Shown here: piece after piece, positions 41,821-51,929 of the stretch
Layout of the letters: each line of letters opens with the position of its first letter
How positions within the stretch are numbered: the first letter of the stretch is position 1
Source of the DNA: an uncultured Algibacter sp.
GTDB taxonomy: Bacteria; Bacteroidota; Bacteroidia; Flavobacteriales; Flavobacteriaceae
DNA length: 64,000 bases
Assembly: GCA_937958265.1 (NCBI GenBank)
Contig: CALGNX010000019.1
Coordinates: 1 to 64,000, forward strand
Reading direction: 5' to 3'
The notes under the pieces: model-generated
What the model was told of the DNA's origin: nothing
What the model saw: only the letters and a program-made list of their open reading frames with translations
Databases searched by the model: none
Translations under genes and position numbers: made by a program

Positions 41821-44193
41821 TTAATTTTTAACAATCCGCTTGGTAACGGAACCACTTCTTGCTTCTATAGTAATAAAATATAGAGCATTAATTAGTTTAG
41901 ATATGTCTAACTGATATATATTTAACCCACCTATCATTTTTGAGCTAATAATTCTTCCATGAATATCGCTAATACTTATGCGTTCAATATTACTAATTGA
42001 CGAGGTAATGGTTATCAAATTTTTTGTGGGGTTAGGGTGTAACAAAACTTTATTTATCGCCATATCCTTTGTACTTAAAAAAACGTTTTCGTTAAATTGG
42101 AACCAATTAAGATTTCCTATACCAAAACCACCTTTAAAAACCATATAAATATCGTGTACTCCAGATGTTAGGCTTATATTCACCTCTCTAGTTAACCATT
42201 CTTGCCAGCCTCCTGTATTGCCGTATTCTACTGTTCCAATTAAGTTGCCAGTAATAGTACCTAATCTTATTTCCATAGTACCAACAAAGTCTGCATTTGA
42301 GGCTATTCTTGCTGATACACTCTCTGCGCCAGTTCCAAAATCTACGTTTTTGTAAAGCAAGAAATCATCCGTATCTATAAATCCAATATTTTCTTGACCA
42401 TCTACATCTTGTGTAGCCTCTATTTCAAGCCCATTATTTTCACTAAAATTTTCAGCTTCAATACGGTTAAAAGCATTTATAATTACCAAGTTTGGCATTA
42501 CTAAAATTTGTTCCGAGTCAGATATTCCTACGCTATTAACGGCACGAATAATATAGTAATATCTTGTTCCATTAATTACACTGTTATCGTTATAATTTGT
42601 CTCGGTTAAATTTGCTATTATAGTAGTAAAAGGACCATTTTGGCTAGTGCTTCTTAAAACCTGATAAGTTGTAGCGCCGGTAGCACTATTCCAGCTTAAT
42701 ATTATTTCTGCATTAGCTTCTACAGCAATAATATTAGTAGTTTCAGCAGGTGGTTGTTGTATAACGCCTTCTACCCAAGTTAACGTAGCTGCTGCACGTG
42801 CAGGTAAATTATAGGTTAGAGACTTACCATTCCAATTAATACTGATTGGTCTATCCACTCTATTTATGTTATACATTAAAAGCACTTTTTCTCCATTTGG
42901 ATTACGTACTGCAACATTTAAAATACCATCTGCGTTAGAATCTATTCTTACTGCACCCGTTTTAACAAATTTAGAAATTTGAGATATTATGTAATACATA
43001 ACATTTCTAGACAGATTTTCGGTAGATTCGTTTATGGTGATTGCAGGAAGACACTCTTTACAACCTCCCGACGTATGTGGTCTTAAATCTGTAAAACTGG
43101 CTAGATTCCAAGATATTACAGTCTTAGCCCAATTGCGCATAGACCCAATTACTACATGCTCTATGTGCCAACCAAAATCCTCATCAAAATCGCCGTCTAC
43201 ATCTGTAAACTGTTCTGTGAAATAAACATTTTTATTGGTTTGATTTCTTACTGTAGACATTGCAGTGATATTTCCTTCATAAAGGTGAAAGGCCGCCCCA
43301 TCAACATAAGTACTATTGTTTAAAACATTTATAGGGTAATTTACATTATCACAGTTATGATCAAAAGCAATGATTTTAGGAGCAAAGTTCGATGCTTCTA
43401 TTTGTGGCCCAAGATGATTATTTATAAAATCTAACTGCTCGTTAGCCTCCATTTCCATGCTAGGCTCATTAAACGGGTTTTCTGGTTCATTTTGAGGTGT
43501 AATTCCCCAAATAGAAATACCCTCGTTTTGCATAGCTTCAAGGTACTTTACAAAATACTTAGCGTATGCATTATAAAAGAGAGGTTCCAATTTACCTCCA
43601 ATATATGGATTTGCTGCTGTATTACGATTGGTTTTCATCCAAGTAGGTGCAGACCAAGGCGTTGCTAATATTTTAATATCTGGGTTTATAAGTATTATTT
43701 TTTTTAGTATTGGAATTAAAAATTCTGCATCAGGACCTTCAAGACTAAAGTTTTTCATTTCGGTGTCTCCTGCTACATTATTGTACGAATACACAGAATT
43801 ACTTAAATCTGAAGCTCCAATACTAATACGAACAATAGTATTAAAGCTCTCCCCATTAGTCGGGTTAAATATTTCGTTTAGTAAATTATCCTGTTTATTG
43901 TTACTTAAAGCACTTATAGCTTCTGCACTACCTTGTGTTAAACAGAAACCAAAACCATCCATAGTTTGATAAGTGTTTAACTCGTTTACAGTAATTGTAG
44001 CATTAGGTAATTCACCATTATTAAATGCAATAGACATTTGCTCTTGTAAAAGCACTGTTTTGTCGCCCTTAGTTAAATGTACAGCAACATTTTGTGCCAT
44101 AATGTTTATTGACCCAACTAAAAAAAATAAAATAACTGAACATGACTTCAAATTAATTTTGAATTTATCCGAATTAAAACAACTCTTAATCAT
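41821..44193 (-). CDS. Secreted GH30 glucanase with Fn3, CBM6 and T9SS sorting domain
   Basis: A 790-residue exported glycosidase. Signal peptide to about residue 33; GH30 (beta/alpha)8 catalytic domain (about 60-470) with acid/base Glu 236 in WGITPQNEPENP and nucleophile Glu 327 in VYFTEQFTD; ATPWSAPTWMKTN is also characteristic. A fibronectin-III-like module follows (about 475-565), then a CBM6-like domain (about 575-705, beginning FNRIEAENFSE), then a type A T9SS C-terminal domain (LHPNPTKNLITITSS ... GSVTKRIVKN). GH30 relatives with this architecture cleave beta-1,6-glucans such as laminarin side chains; substrate is inferred. No SusC/SusD pair is adjacent. Confidence 0.9.
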   Translation of the reverse strand: MIKSCFNSDKFKINLKSCSVILFFLVGSINIMAQNVAVHLTKGDKTVLLQEQMSIAFNNGELPNATITVNELNTYQTMDGFGFCLTQGSAEAISALSNNKQDNLLNEIFNPTNGESFNTIVRISIGASDLSNSVYSYNNVAGDTEMKNFSLEGPDAEFLIPILKKIILINPDIKILATPWSAPTWMKTNRNTAANPYIGGKLEPLFYNAYAKYFVKYLEAMQNEGISIWGITPQNEPENPFNEPSMEMEANEQLDFINNHLGPQIEASNFAPKIIAFDHNCDNVNYPINVLNNSTYVDGAAFHLYEGNITAMSTVRNQTNKNVYFTEQFTDVDGDFDEDFGWHIEHVVIGSMRNWAKTVISWNLASFTDLRPHTSGGCKECLPAITINESTENLSRNVMYYIISQISKFVKTGAVRIDSNADGILNVAVRNPNGEKVLLMYNINRVDRPISINWNGKSLTYNLPARAAATLTWVEGVIQQPPAETTNIIAVEANAEIILSWNSATGATTYQVLRSTSQNGPFTTIIANLTETNYNDNSVINGTRYYYIIRAVNSVGISDSEQILVMPNLVIINAFNRIEAENFSENNGLEIEATQDVDGQENIGFIDTDDFLLYKNVDFGTGAESVSARIASNADFVGTMEIRLGTITGNLIGTVEYGNTGGWQEWLTREVNISLTSGVHDIYMVFKGGFGIGNLNWFQFNENVFLSTKDMAINKVLLHPNPTKNLITITSSISNIERISISDIHGRIISSKMIGGLNIYQLDISKLINALYFITIEARSGSVTKRIVKN

Positions 44194-44536
44194 TATTTTT
44201 TTATTGTGTTTAAATCGGCGTTATACAACTAATATTGCCTGTACGTGTGAGATTGGGATTAACTAATAATAATGTTCTAGTTTTGAAAACATAATAGGCT
44301 TTCAGTTTATATCCAAATAAATTTACCACTCGTAAAGTATAAGTTGTCGTTTAGTATAAGGAACTTAGGACAGAGGATAAGTACTGCTTTTCGATTTATT
44401 ATTAAGGCAAATATAAATATTTTGCTTTTATTATTTTTTGTAAACGCCAAATTTTATATTTGCCGACTTAGCAAAAAAACAAAGACTTTTGAGTTAGCAC
44501 AAAAGCCTTATGTTTTTTATACATTATTAGCATTTG
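44194..44536. other. 343-base gap upstream of the GH30 gene
   Basis: Holds the leader of the GH30 gene and, at its right end, the terminator of the following lipoprotein gene (44473-44509). No gene supported. Confidence 0.5.
44473..44509 (-). terminator. Intrinsic terminator after the 44.5-kb lipoprotein gene
   Basis: Minus strand AAGGCTTTTG-tgctaact-CAAAAGTCTT (10-bp stem, one G-T wobble) followed by TGTTTTTTT. Confidence 0.75.
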
Positions 44537-45031
44537 TTATTGTTTTTCAAGAACTACTGTAAAAGTTCCATCTACAAAAACTAAATTATTTTCATTGTTA
44601 CGCGTTAATAAGTCAGTTTCTTCACTTTCTGATGTTATCGTATTACCGTCTATTGTAAAAAGAGTTTGTTCTGGTATTCCGTCAAAATCATATTGTAGTG
44701 TCAATATATTATCTTCAACTGTAAAAGTTCCAGAACGATCATTAGTAACATCACATCCTATATTTTTCGTTTGCATACCATTAGAGTCCCTTTCAGGTGC
44801 TAGAAATGTATATGACACGTTTGAAGTTCCATCTTCGTTCAAAGTAATAAAAAAATTATTGTGGCAATTAGATTCTAGAGCTTGATTTTCAGACTCAGTT
44901 CCATCACCGTTAATATCTGTTGCTGGACTCGTATTATATGAAACAAGTTCATATCTTCCAAATATTCTAGTTTCTTTAATTTTAGTCTTTTCATCATCAG
45001 ATGAGCAAGAGTTTAACGTAATTAGAGACAA
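44537..45031 (-). CDS. Lipocalin-like lipoprotein with an unusual start
   Basis: The mature protein is of the small lipocalin-like lipoprotein type: CSSDDEKTK after the lipid Cys, then IFGRYELVSYNTSPATDING, a central FFITLNEDGTSNVSYTF and SGTFTVEDNILTLQYDFDG, ending GTFTVVLEKQ. Only a TTG at 45031 is available as start, giving an eight-residue leader, too short for a signal peptide. Upstream in the same frame, up to the TAG at 45083-45085, the codons spell KTQNDNINFLTILGLSLITLN, a good lipoprotein signal, but with no ATG/GTG/TTG at its beginning. Either a non-standard start is used or the start was lost. Confidence 0.65.
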   Translation of the reverse strand: MSLITLNSCSSDDEKTKIKETRIFGRYELVSYNTSPATDINGDGTESENQALESNCHNNFFITLNEDGTSNVSYTFLAPERDSNGMQTKNIGCDVTNDRSGTFTVEDNILTLQYDFDGIPEQTLFTIDGNTITSESEETDLLTRNNENNLVFVDGTFTVVLEKQ

Positions 45032-45295
45032 ACCAAGGATGGTTAAAAAATTAATATTATCGTTTTGGGTTTTTAATAAATGCTAACATGTTTATAAAAG
45101 AAATCACTTAGTTCAATTTTCACAAAATACTAATAATATTTCGACGCTATTAGGTTTAAAAAAATTAATTGGAACAATATTACTTCATACTATCCGGTTT
45201 ATCTTATAGCAAGCCATATTTTTTATGAGATATTAATGATATATTTTTCAATTAAAAAGGCATAATCAGTCTAAAAAATATTAAGCAAAGTAAAC

Positions 45296-46132
45296 TCAAT
45301 CAGTTTTTGCTATAATTTCGTAAATCCCTGTAATTTTGTTAAACCTGGTTGTTAAATCATTCGTGGTTTTAAAAACATTTTCCAATATATCCTTATTATT
45401 TATAACATTTGTTTTGTTAAGTTGAAGCGCACTCCAAATATTTTTGGCTGCATTAAGCTCTTCTTTAATTTCTTTAATACCAATGCCGTGTTCGTTTATA
45501 ATTAAATTATCCATTACTAAGTTAAACTCATCAAAAACCTTAGACAAAATTTCTTGATATTCAGATTTATTATCTGGAAATAAATGTAGAGCAGTATAGT
45601 AAAGACAAATTCTTTGAGACAACATACGTTGCTTACCAGATATATTAATAACCTCAACTAATTGTTCACTATTTTTACTTTGCAATTGCTTTCCATCTTT
45701 AAATGCTGCCTCTATATTTAAAACCAAATCATGGCAGACATTTAGTAATTTAGTATTCAATTTTAAAATGTTTTGTGAATTAGTAAGACTATTAGGTGAG
45801 ACTGCTATTTGTTTAAATTCCACCCAGATTTCTTCTACTTTTTTTAAATGTGCCTTTAATGTTGCATTTTCTGTATTTTCACTTAAAATACCAAATTGCT
45901 TTTCAAAAATGAAAATACTCGAATTTAGTTCTGCAAGCATGTCATCAGTATTCATGCCTTTAGTTATTAATAGGTGAGTTTTTGCTATTTTTTGAGACAG
46001 CATACGCTGTTTACCAGCCATATTTATTGCTCTACTGTAATCCAAATCACCATAACTATCTGATTGAGAAAACATGCTGGTTACATAAATTAAAGTATAA
46101 AATACTAGGTTAATAAGTGTTTTAAATTTCAT
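45296..46132 (-). CDS. Exported PilJ/NarX-N-like sensor-domain protein (copy 1)
   Basis: A 278-residue protein with signal peptide MKFKTLINLVFYTLIYVTSM and no later membrane segment. It contains two PilJ/NarX-N-like helices: INMAGKQRMLSQKIAKTHLL near 37-56 and VINISGKQRMLSQRICLYYT near 162-181. The motif GxQRMLSQ resembles the P-box of the NarX/NarQ nitrate sensors, whose Arg binds the anion. Here the domain is free-standing, without kinase or methyl-accepting parts, so it would be a soluble periplasmic binding protein. A paralogue lies immediately upstream (46553-47383). Ligand and partner unknown. Confidence 0.8.
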   Translation of the reverse strand: MKFKTLINLVFYTLIYVTSMFSQSDSYGDLDYSRAINMAGKQRMLSQKIAKTHLLITKGMNTDDMLAELNSSIFIFEKQFGILSENTENATLKAHLKKVEEIWVEFKQIAVSPNSLTNSQNILKLNTKLLNVCHDLVLNIEAAFKDGKQLQSKNSEQLVEVINISGKQRMLSQRICLYYTALHLFPDNKSEYQEILSKVFDEFNLVMDNLIINEHGIGIKEIKEELNAAKNIWSALQLNKTNVINNKDILENVFKTTNDLTTRFNKITGIYEIIAKTD

Positions 46133-46552
46133 GGGGTTATATTTTAAAAAATAATATGGTATGCAAAATATCCATAACTACAACTTAAATTATTTGATGT
46201 ATTAATGAACAAAATTAATTTGCATAGGTTGGTTTGTAATTCATAATTTTTGGCGTTGCATTTCTTGTCTAATCAAAATAGTTCTTTGCTTATTTTTTTG
46301 TAGCAAGCAAAGCTTTTATTAGTGGCTGTACTTAAATAAAAAGTTTTATTAAAGGCGGTTTACAAACAAAAAAAATGATTAAAAGAAGTAATAAAACAAA
46401 TCTAGTTGAAAAGGGGAATTTAAATAATCTCATCAAATTGTAAGTTTACAATTTGATGAGATTATATTTTGTTTAACATAATAATAGTAAGTCACACTTG
46501 AAAACTAAATATTCTATATAAAATTTCCTAGACTTTTAAACCTTGGTTTTAA
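46133..46552. other. 420-base gap between the PilJ-like paralogues
   Basis: AT-rich; contains the 20-bp perfect palindrome at 46424-46465. The leader of copy 1 (minus strand AACCCCATGAAA) resembles that of copy 2 (GCCCCATGAAA). No ORF supported. Confidence 0.5.
46424..46465. repeat. 20-bp perfect palindrome (possible terminator)
   Basis: ATAATCTCATCAAATTGTAA (46424-46443) is exactly mirrored by TTACAATTTGATGAGATTAT (46446-46465) with two bases between. It lies 88 bases after the stop of copy 2. Neither side has a long T-tract (ATTTTGTTT on plus, TTAAATT on minus), so it is an atypical terminator or another structured site. Confidence 0.75.
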
Positions 46553-47383
46553 TTAATAATTTTTTGCAACCACTTCATAAATACCTGTAATTTTATTAAA
46601 TCGAGTTGTTAAATCGTTGGTACTATAAAAAACATCTTCCAACTCATGTTTACCGGTTAAAAAGTTATTCTTATCGGATTGGAATTTCTCCCAGAGTTCC
46701 ATTACAGCTCCAAGTTCTTCTTCAGAGCTTGTAGTGTTATACCCGTTTATTAATAAATAACCAATAACATCGTCAAATTCATTAAAAATATCACTTAACT
46801 CCTTTACATATTCAGATTTCTTATCTGGGAATAATGATAAGGCTGTGTAATACAAGCATAACCTTTGCGAAAGCATACGCTGCTTTCCAGACATATTTAT
46901 AATTTTAACTAATTCTTTGTTATCATTATCAAAAAACCTGCTATCATAATTGGCTTTGGCTTCAATATTTTTAACTAACTCGTCACATGTATTTAATAAT
47001 CTAGAATTTAATTCCATTATCTGAGCTGAGTTTTTTCTACTAGGCGGTGTGTCTATTAGTTTTTTAAATTTGTACCACAACTTTTCTACATTTTTAATGT
47101 AAAGTTTTATTGCAGATGTTTCTGCGTTAGCACTTAAAATTTCTAGTTGTTTGCTAAAAATAAATTTGCTAGAGTTTAGCTCTCTTTTAATTTCATCATC
47201 ACTAATGCCTTTTGTTAACAGAAGATAGGATTTTGCCATTTTTTGAGACAACATACGCTGCTTTCCTGAAATATTAACAGCCTTAGTATAAGGTATTTTA
47301 CCATAGCTTTTAGATTGAGATAACATAGTACCTACGCAAAAAAATGCGCAAAGAATGAGGTTAATAGTTTTTTTAGATTTCAT
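46553..47383 (-). CDS. Exported PilJ/NarX-N-like sensor-domain protein (copy 2)
   Basis: A 276-residue paralogue of the neighbouring gene, alignable over its whole length: signal MKSKKTINLILCAFFCVGTM, first motif VNISGKQRMLSQKMAKSYLL near 36-55, second motif INMSGKQRMLSQRLCLYYTA near 160-179, and the same C-terminal block NDLTTRFNKITGIYEV followed by VAKNY. Divergence between the copies is substantial outside the motifs, so the duplication is not recent. As in copy 1 there is no signalling output domain. The two genes read in the same direction with 420 bases between them, suggesting separate transcription. Confidence 0.8.
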   Translation of the reverse strand: MKSKKTINLILCAFFCVGTMLSQSKSYGKIPYTKAVNISGKQRMLSQKMAKSYLLLTKGISDDEIKRELNSSKFIFSKQLEILSANAETSAIKLYIKNVEKLWYKFKKLIDTPPSRKNSAQIMELNSRLLNTCDELVKNIEAKANYDSRFFDNDNKELVKIINMSGKQRMLSQRLCLYYTALSLFPDKKSEYVKELSDIFNEFDDVIGYLLINGYNTTSSEEELGAVMELWEKFQSDKNNFLTGKHELEDVFYSTNDLTTRFNKITGIYEVVAKNY

Positions 47384-48150
47384 GGGGCTGAAGTTTTAAT
47401 ACATTTTATGTAAGTAAATTTACACAATTACATTGTTATATCAAAAAAAATCCTACTTTAAGCAAGGCTAAGGCAGATTAAAACCTAATCTATAATGAGT
47501 AATGAAAGGTTTTTTTAAAAAAAAATTTCCCACTAAAATTAGTAAAACGTTTGTGTTTTATTAATTTAATAATTTTACACTGTATTTATCTTTAAATATG
47601 TAAAAATTACTTTTTAAAAAAAAATGAAGAATTCACTAAACTTAAACGCTCAAATTTGGGATAAAACAGTTGTAATTAAAAGCCAAATTTTAAGGCATTT
47701 GTATTTATTTACCACATTTCAGCTTCATATTATTAAAGAATAGTATAAATAATCTGTAATGTATTAAGTTAGTTATGCTATTAAAGCGTGTAAAAAATTA
47801 TTTAATTAAGGAATTCTATAAATTTTATTCACAAAGTTTGTATTCCGTTTTCCATAATAGCCATATTAAAATTAAGTACAGTTATGGCGTGAAGCATGTA
47901 AGATTTAAAAATTAATAAGGTACTTTTTTATCCATTAGAAAACATTGGGTTAACTATACATTTAAAATAATCATTTAGGCTACTTGCATTATAAGCTTCT
48001 ACTTTTTTTATCCAAGCATCTACTATCTATTAGCCGGTACAAAACATTTTAGAATTTTTATACTAAAAAAAACCTTATATTAATTACTTAATAAACATTA
48101 GTGGCTGTTAAGGTTTAATCTTATAAGCTAGAATGCACTAAAAAATATAA
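47384..48150. other. 767-base region without a recognisable gene
   Basis: Very AT-rich DNA between the PilJ-like pair and queG. One 39-codon frame from ATG 47623 is too short and unlike known proteins to call. The only supported element is the queG terminator (48065-48116). No tRNA-like fold was seen. Confidence 0.55.
48065..48116 (-). terminator. Terminator after queG
   Basis: Minus strand AAACCTTA (48109-48116) pairs with TAAGGTTT (48070-48077) across a 31-base loop and is followed by a run of eight T, 35 bases after the queG stop. Confidence 0.6.
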
Positions 48151-49077
48151 CTAGCGCTTTAAATATCCAATATTCCGGGTTAAACCAGCAAACTTAGTAC
48201 GTTTTACTGCAGACTTTTTAAATACTTTTTTAAAAGTATCTTCGGTAACCTCTTCCCAATCTTTTTTAGTCATAGCAAGCAGTTCGGGGTGTGGGTTAAA
48301 TAAAGGCTCTGTATGTGGTTTTGAAAACCGATTCCAAGGGCATACATCCTGGCAAACATCGCAACCAAACATCCAATCGTCTAGTTTGCCTTTAAATTCA
48401 GATGGCATGTTCTCCTTTAATTCAATTGTAAAATACGATATACATTTACTACCATCTACCACATAGGGTTCTGTTATAGCTTGTGTTGGGCAAGCATCTA
48501 TACATGCTGTACAGGTACCGCAATGATCTGTAGTAATACCGTCGTACTCCAAATCTAAATCAATAATTAATTCTGCTATAAAATAAAAAGACCCTACTTG
48601 TTGGGTTAAAAGATTACTATGCTTACCAATCCAACCTAAACCCGATTTTGCTGCCCACGCCTTGTCTAAAACTGGTGCGGAATCGACAAATGCGCGGCCA
48701 TGTACGTCGCCAATTTCTTCTTGTATACTTTGTAATAACAGTTTAAGTTTATCTTTTATAACAAAGTGATAATCTGTACCATAAGCATATTTGGATAATT
48801 TAAAGCTATCTTTATTTTGTTGCTCTGCCGGAAAATAGTTTAAAAGTAAAGACACCACACTTTTTGAGTCTTCTACTAGTTTTGTGGGATCCAAACGCTT
48901 ATCAAAATGATTCTCCATATAATGCATCTGGCCATGTGCATTTTTTTTAAGCCATTTTTCTAACCGTGGTGCTTCTGCTTCTAAAAACTGTGCTTTACTA
49001 ATACCACAGGACAAGAAACCTAAACGTTTAGCTTCATTTTTAATAAATTGACTGTATTTTGTTTTGTTACTAATCAC
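48151..49077 (-). CDS. queG: Epoxyqueuosine reductase QueG
   Basis: Last step of queuosine synthesis in tRNA: a cobalamin- and 4Fe-4S-dependent reductase. The 308-residue protein has [20 protein letters not shown] and [12 protein letters not shown] in the cobalamin-binding half, and two ferredoxin-type cluster motifs, [12 protein letters not shown] and [10 protein letters not shown]. The C-terminal HEAT-like part is short, as in many Bacteroidetes. Its start overlaps the end of the P450 gene by four bases (ATGA), so queG is translated together with it. Confidence 0.95.
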   Translation of the reverse strand: MISNKTKYSQFIKNEAKRLGFLSCGISKAQFLEAEAPRLEKWLKKNAHGQMHYMENHFDKRLDPTKLVEDSKSVVSLLLNYFPAEQQNKDSFKLSKYAYGTDYHFVIKDKLKLLLQSIQEEIGDVHGRAFVDSAPVLDKAWAAKSGLGWIGKHSNLLTQQVGSFYFIAELIIDLDLEYDGITTDHCGTCTACIDACPTQAITEPYVVDGSKCISYFTIELKENMPSEFKGKLDDWMFGCDVCQDVCPWNRFSKPHTEPLFNPHPELLAMTKKDWEEVTEDTFKKVFKKSAVKRTKFAGLTRNIGYLKR

Positions 49078-50405
49078 CTCGCTTCAAATCTTAACATTGC
49101 ATTTTTTGGCTTTAAAGTTATTAATGGCGTAATTTCTATCGTTTCAAACTCCGGATATATTTTAAATTTAGAGACCAGTTCGGTAACGGCAATAATCATT
49201 TCTGACATTGCAAAATTATTACCAATACATTTTCTTGGTCCTGCACCGAACGGGAAATATTGAGACGAAAATTTACGACTACCATTGGCAAAACGTTCTG
49301 GTAAAAAAGTATTAGGCTGATCCCATAATTTAGGATGACGATGAATTTCATAAACAGAAAACAATAAATTTGAGCCCCCTTTAATAGTCATGCCATCAAA
49401 AGTATCCGCCGCTATATTTACACGATCTATAAAATAGGCAGGCGGATATAATCGCATAGACTCCTCAATAACTTGCTGGCACAACTTGGATGCCATAATA
49501 CGTGACATCACATTTGTAGTTTCTTTTTTAAGTTCGCAAATTTCATTATAAATTTTATCCTGCCACTCTGGATGTAAAGCTAGTAACTGGAAGGTAAATG
49601 TTAAGGCATTAGCCGTTGTTTCATGACCCGCTGTAAATAGAATTAAAATTTCATCTAACAGCTGCTTCTCTTCCATGGCTGTTCCATCATCATACTTAGA
49701 TTCCAATAGCATGTCAAGCAAATCATTCTGCCTACTCTTAGAAGTTCGTCTTTCTACAACAATACGCTTTAAAATACTAAAAGCCTCTTCACTATATGCT
49801 AAATGCTTACCTAAAATACCACTGGCTTTAAACCACCAACCTAAATAGGGCTGGCGTAATTCTTTAACCATCATTTGTTGATTAATCTCGGTAATAAACT
49901 GTAAACGATTAATATCCTCTTGATTTGCAGCACTACTAAACAACGATTTTACAACCGTTTGGAAAGCCATATCGTTTAATATAGGAAAAACATCGATAAC
50001 CTTATTGTACTCAATACGCCTATACTCTAATATAATTGCACTTTTTAAGGCATGCAATAAGTACTCCAGTTGTTTTTTATGAAAAGCAGGTTGAATAAGC
50101 TTACGCTGTTTACGCCATAGACTACCCTCTGAGGTTAATAAACCTTTACCAACATACTTAGCTAAATCTTTAGTTTGAATTTTAGACTTTTCATAGTTTT
50201 TATGATTCTTTTGCAAGGCGTGCTCGATAAAACCAGCATCTCTACAAAAAAAAACGCTTGTATTAAAACCAACCTTTAACTCAAAAATATCGCCAAGATT
50301 GTTGAAGTTATTGCGATGAAAAGGTAATGGATTTTTTAAAATTTCTAAAGAGTGCTTTATAAACCTTGTTAAGGAAACAGTAGGTATTTCTTTTAATTTT
50401 TCCAT
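49074..50405 (-). CDS. Cytochrome P450
   Basis: A 443-residue heme monooxygenase without a membrane anchor. Diagnostic sites: I-helix [15 protein letters not shown] (oxygen-activation AGxET), the K-helix ExxR in [17 protein letters not shown], and the heme loop [20 protein letters not shown] with the proximal Cys. Sequence style resembles bacterial CYP-fatty-acid or terpene hydroxylases of the CYP4/CYP102-like branch, but the substrate cannot be inferred and no ferredoxin partner is adjacent. It lies between ruvB (19 bases upstream) and queG (four-base overlap), an unusual housekeeping setting. Confidence 0.93.
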   Translation of the reverse strand: MEKLKEIPTVSLTRFIKHSLEILKNPLPFHRNNFNNLGDIFELKVGFNTSVFFCRDAGFIEHALQKNHKNYEKSKIQTKDLAKYVGKGLLTSEGSLWRKQRKLIQPAFHKKQLEYLLHALKSAIILEYRRIEYNKVIDVFPILNDMAFQTVVKSLFSSAANQEDINRLQFITEINQQMMVKELRQPYLGWWFKASGILGKHLAYSEEAFSILKRIVVERRTSKSRQNDLLDMLLESKYDDGTAMEEKQLLDEILILFTAGHETTANALTFTFQLLALHPEWQDKIYNEICELKKETTNVMSRIMASKLCQQVIEESMRLYPPAYFIDRVNIAADTFDGMTIKGGSNLLFSVYEIHRHPKLWDQPNTFLPERFANGSRKFSSQYFPFGAGPRKCIGNNFAMSEMIIAVTELVSKFKIYPEFETIEITPLITLKPKNAMLRFEAR

Positions 50406-50424
50406 AAGTTACCAATTTCATATA

Positions 50425-51447
50425 TTAAAACAAACCACCTTGTGTTGGTCCTTTGGATCTCCCTAAATGCTTATACGCTTGTTCTGTTACTTCTCTACCG
50501 CGTGGGGTTCGCATTATAAAACCTTGTTGTATTAAAAAAGGTTCATAAACCTCTTCTATAGTTTCAGGACTCTCGCTAACAGCAGTTGCTATTGTCGAAA
50601 TTCCAACAGGGCCACCTTTAAACTTGTCAATTATAGTAGTTAAAATTTTGTTATCCATTTCGTCCAAACCATGTGCATCAACATTTAAGGCTTCAAGGGC
50701 ATACTTTGCAATCTTAATATCTATACTACCGTTGCCCTTAATTTGTGCAAAATCCCTAACACGACGCAACAACGCATTTGCAATTCGAGGTGTACCCCGA
50801 CTTCTACTTGCAATTTCTATAGCTGCTTCCATAGATATTGGAACACTCAAAATAGTAGCACTTCGCTGCACAATAGTTGTTAATAAATCTGTTTTATAAT
50901 ATTGTAACCTACTTTGAATTCCAAACCGAGCACGCATGGGTGCTGTAAGTAATCCGGAGCGTGTAGTTGCACCAATTAAAGTAAATGGATTAAGATTAAT
51001 TTGAACAGACCTAGCATTAGGTCCAGATTCAATCATTATATCAATTTTATAATCTTCCATAGCAGAATACAAATACTCCTCCACTATTGGACTTAATCTA
51101 TGAATTTCATCAATAAATAATACGTCGCGCTCATCAAGGTTAGTAAGTAGCCCTGCAAGATCACCTGGTTTGTCTAAAACAGGCCCTGAGGTAACCTTTA
51201 TACCAACCTCTAACTCATTGGCTAAAATATGAGCTAAAGTCGTTTTACCTAAACCTGGAGGCCCGTGAAAAAGGGCATGATCAAGCGCCTCTGTTCGCAA
51301 ATTAGCAGCCTGAACAAAAATCTGTAAGTTTTCCAAAACTTGATCTTGTCCTGTAAAATCGTCAAAGGATAAAGGCCTTAATTTCTTTTCAACATCTAAC
51401 TCCTCAGGAGAAAAGTTTTCATCGGTAGCATCCAAATTTTCATTCAT
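50425..51447 (-). CDS. ruvB: Holliday junction branch-migration ATPase RuvB
   Basis: AAA+ motor that drives branch migration with RuvA. The 340-residue protein has the conserved [20 protein letters not shown] opening, Walker [14 protein letters not shown], Walker [21 protein letters not shown], sensor 1 [20 protein letters not shown] with the arginine finger, and a C-terminal winged-helix domain (about 260-335) with [20 protein letters not shown] and [11 protein letters not shown]. Length typical. First of the ruvB-P450-queG run; a possible distant promoter lies at 51930-51962. Confidence 0.96.
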   Translation of the reverse strand: MNENLDATDENFSPEELDVEKKLRPLSFDDFTGQDQVLENLQIFVQAANLRTEALDHALFHGPPGLGKTTLAHILANELEVGIKVTSGPVLDKPGDLAGLLTNLDERDVLFIDEIHRLSPIVEEYLYSAMEDYKIDIMIESGPNARSVQINLNPFTLIGATTRSGLLTAPMRARFGIQSRLQYYKTDLLTTIVQRSATILSVPISMEAAIEIASRSRGTPRIANALLRRVRDFAQIKGNGSIDIKIAKYALEALNVDAHGLDEMDNKILTTIIDKFKGGPVGISTIATAVSESPETIEEVYEPFLIQQGFIMRTPRGREVTEQAYKHLGRSKGPTQGGLF

Positions 51448-51929
51448 ATAAAAATACCGCGAACGGTGTATTACTATTTACAACTATTAAACTTTATTAA
51501 TTTATTTCACTAATTACAAAACTTAACAACCTACTTATCGTACAAAAAACAAAACATAAGGCGTAAACTATTATATTCTATAGTATAATACTATTAGATA
51601 ATATCCTTTACAAAATTATTGTATAAACAAAAGAATAAATAAACCATTCTTTATACCTTATTTAATTAAGTAAACTAGAATTTTTACTTGAATTTTTAGT
51701 TTTGATTTATTGAACATAATTCAGATTACTAAACAATAATAGGGCCGTAATATAAAATCTGTTTATTAAACAACATTATAAATACAATAAAGCCTATACC
51801 ATTGAAACAAATTTATTTTAAACATAATGAAAAGCATAATAATAAGTGAATATTTATCTGTTAATAAAATTAATACTTTGATTCTAACAGTTAAAAACTC
51901 TAAGAATTACTAGACTGAACACTACACAG

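Noticed and set aside
41821-41830. Truncation of the GH30 gene by the neighbouring IS remnant
   Set aside because: The protein ends with a complete T9SS sorting domain (SVTKRIVKN), so its 3' end is intact.
47623-47742. 39-codon frame with ATG in the gap before queG
   Set aside because: Too short, no recognisable signal or domain, and placed in very AT-rich DNA.
51826-51912. 28-codon frame on the plus strand upstream of the ctaD terminator
   Set aside because: No sequence features of a real peptide; chance frame.
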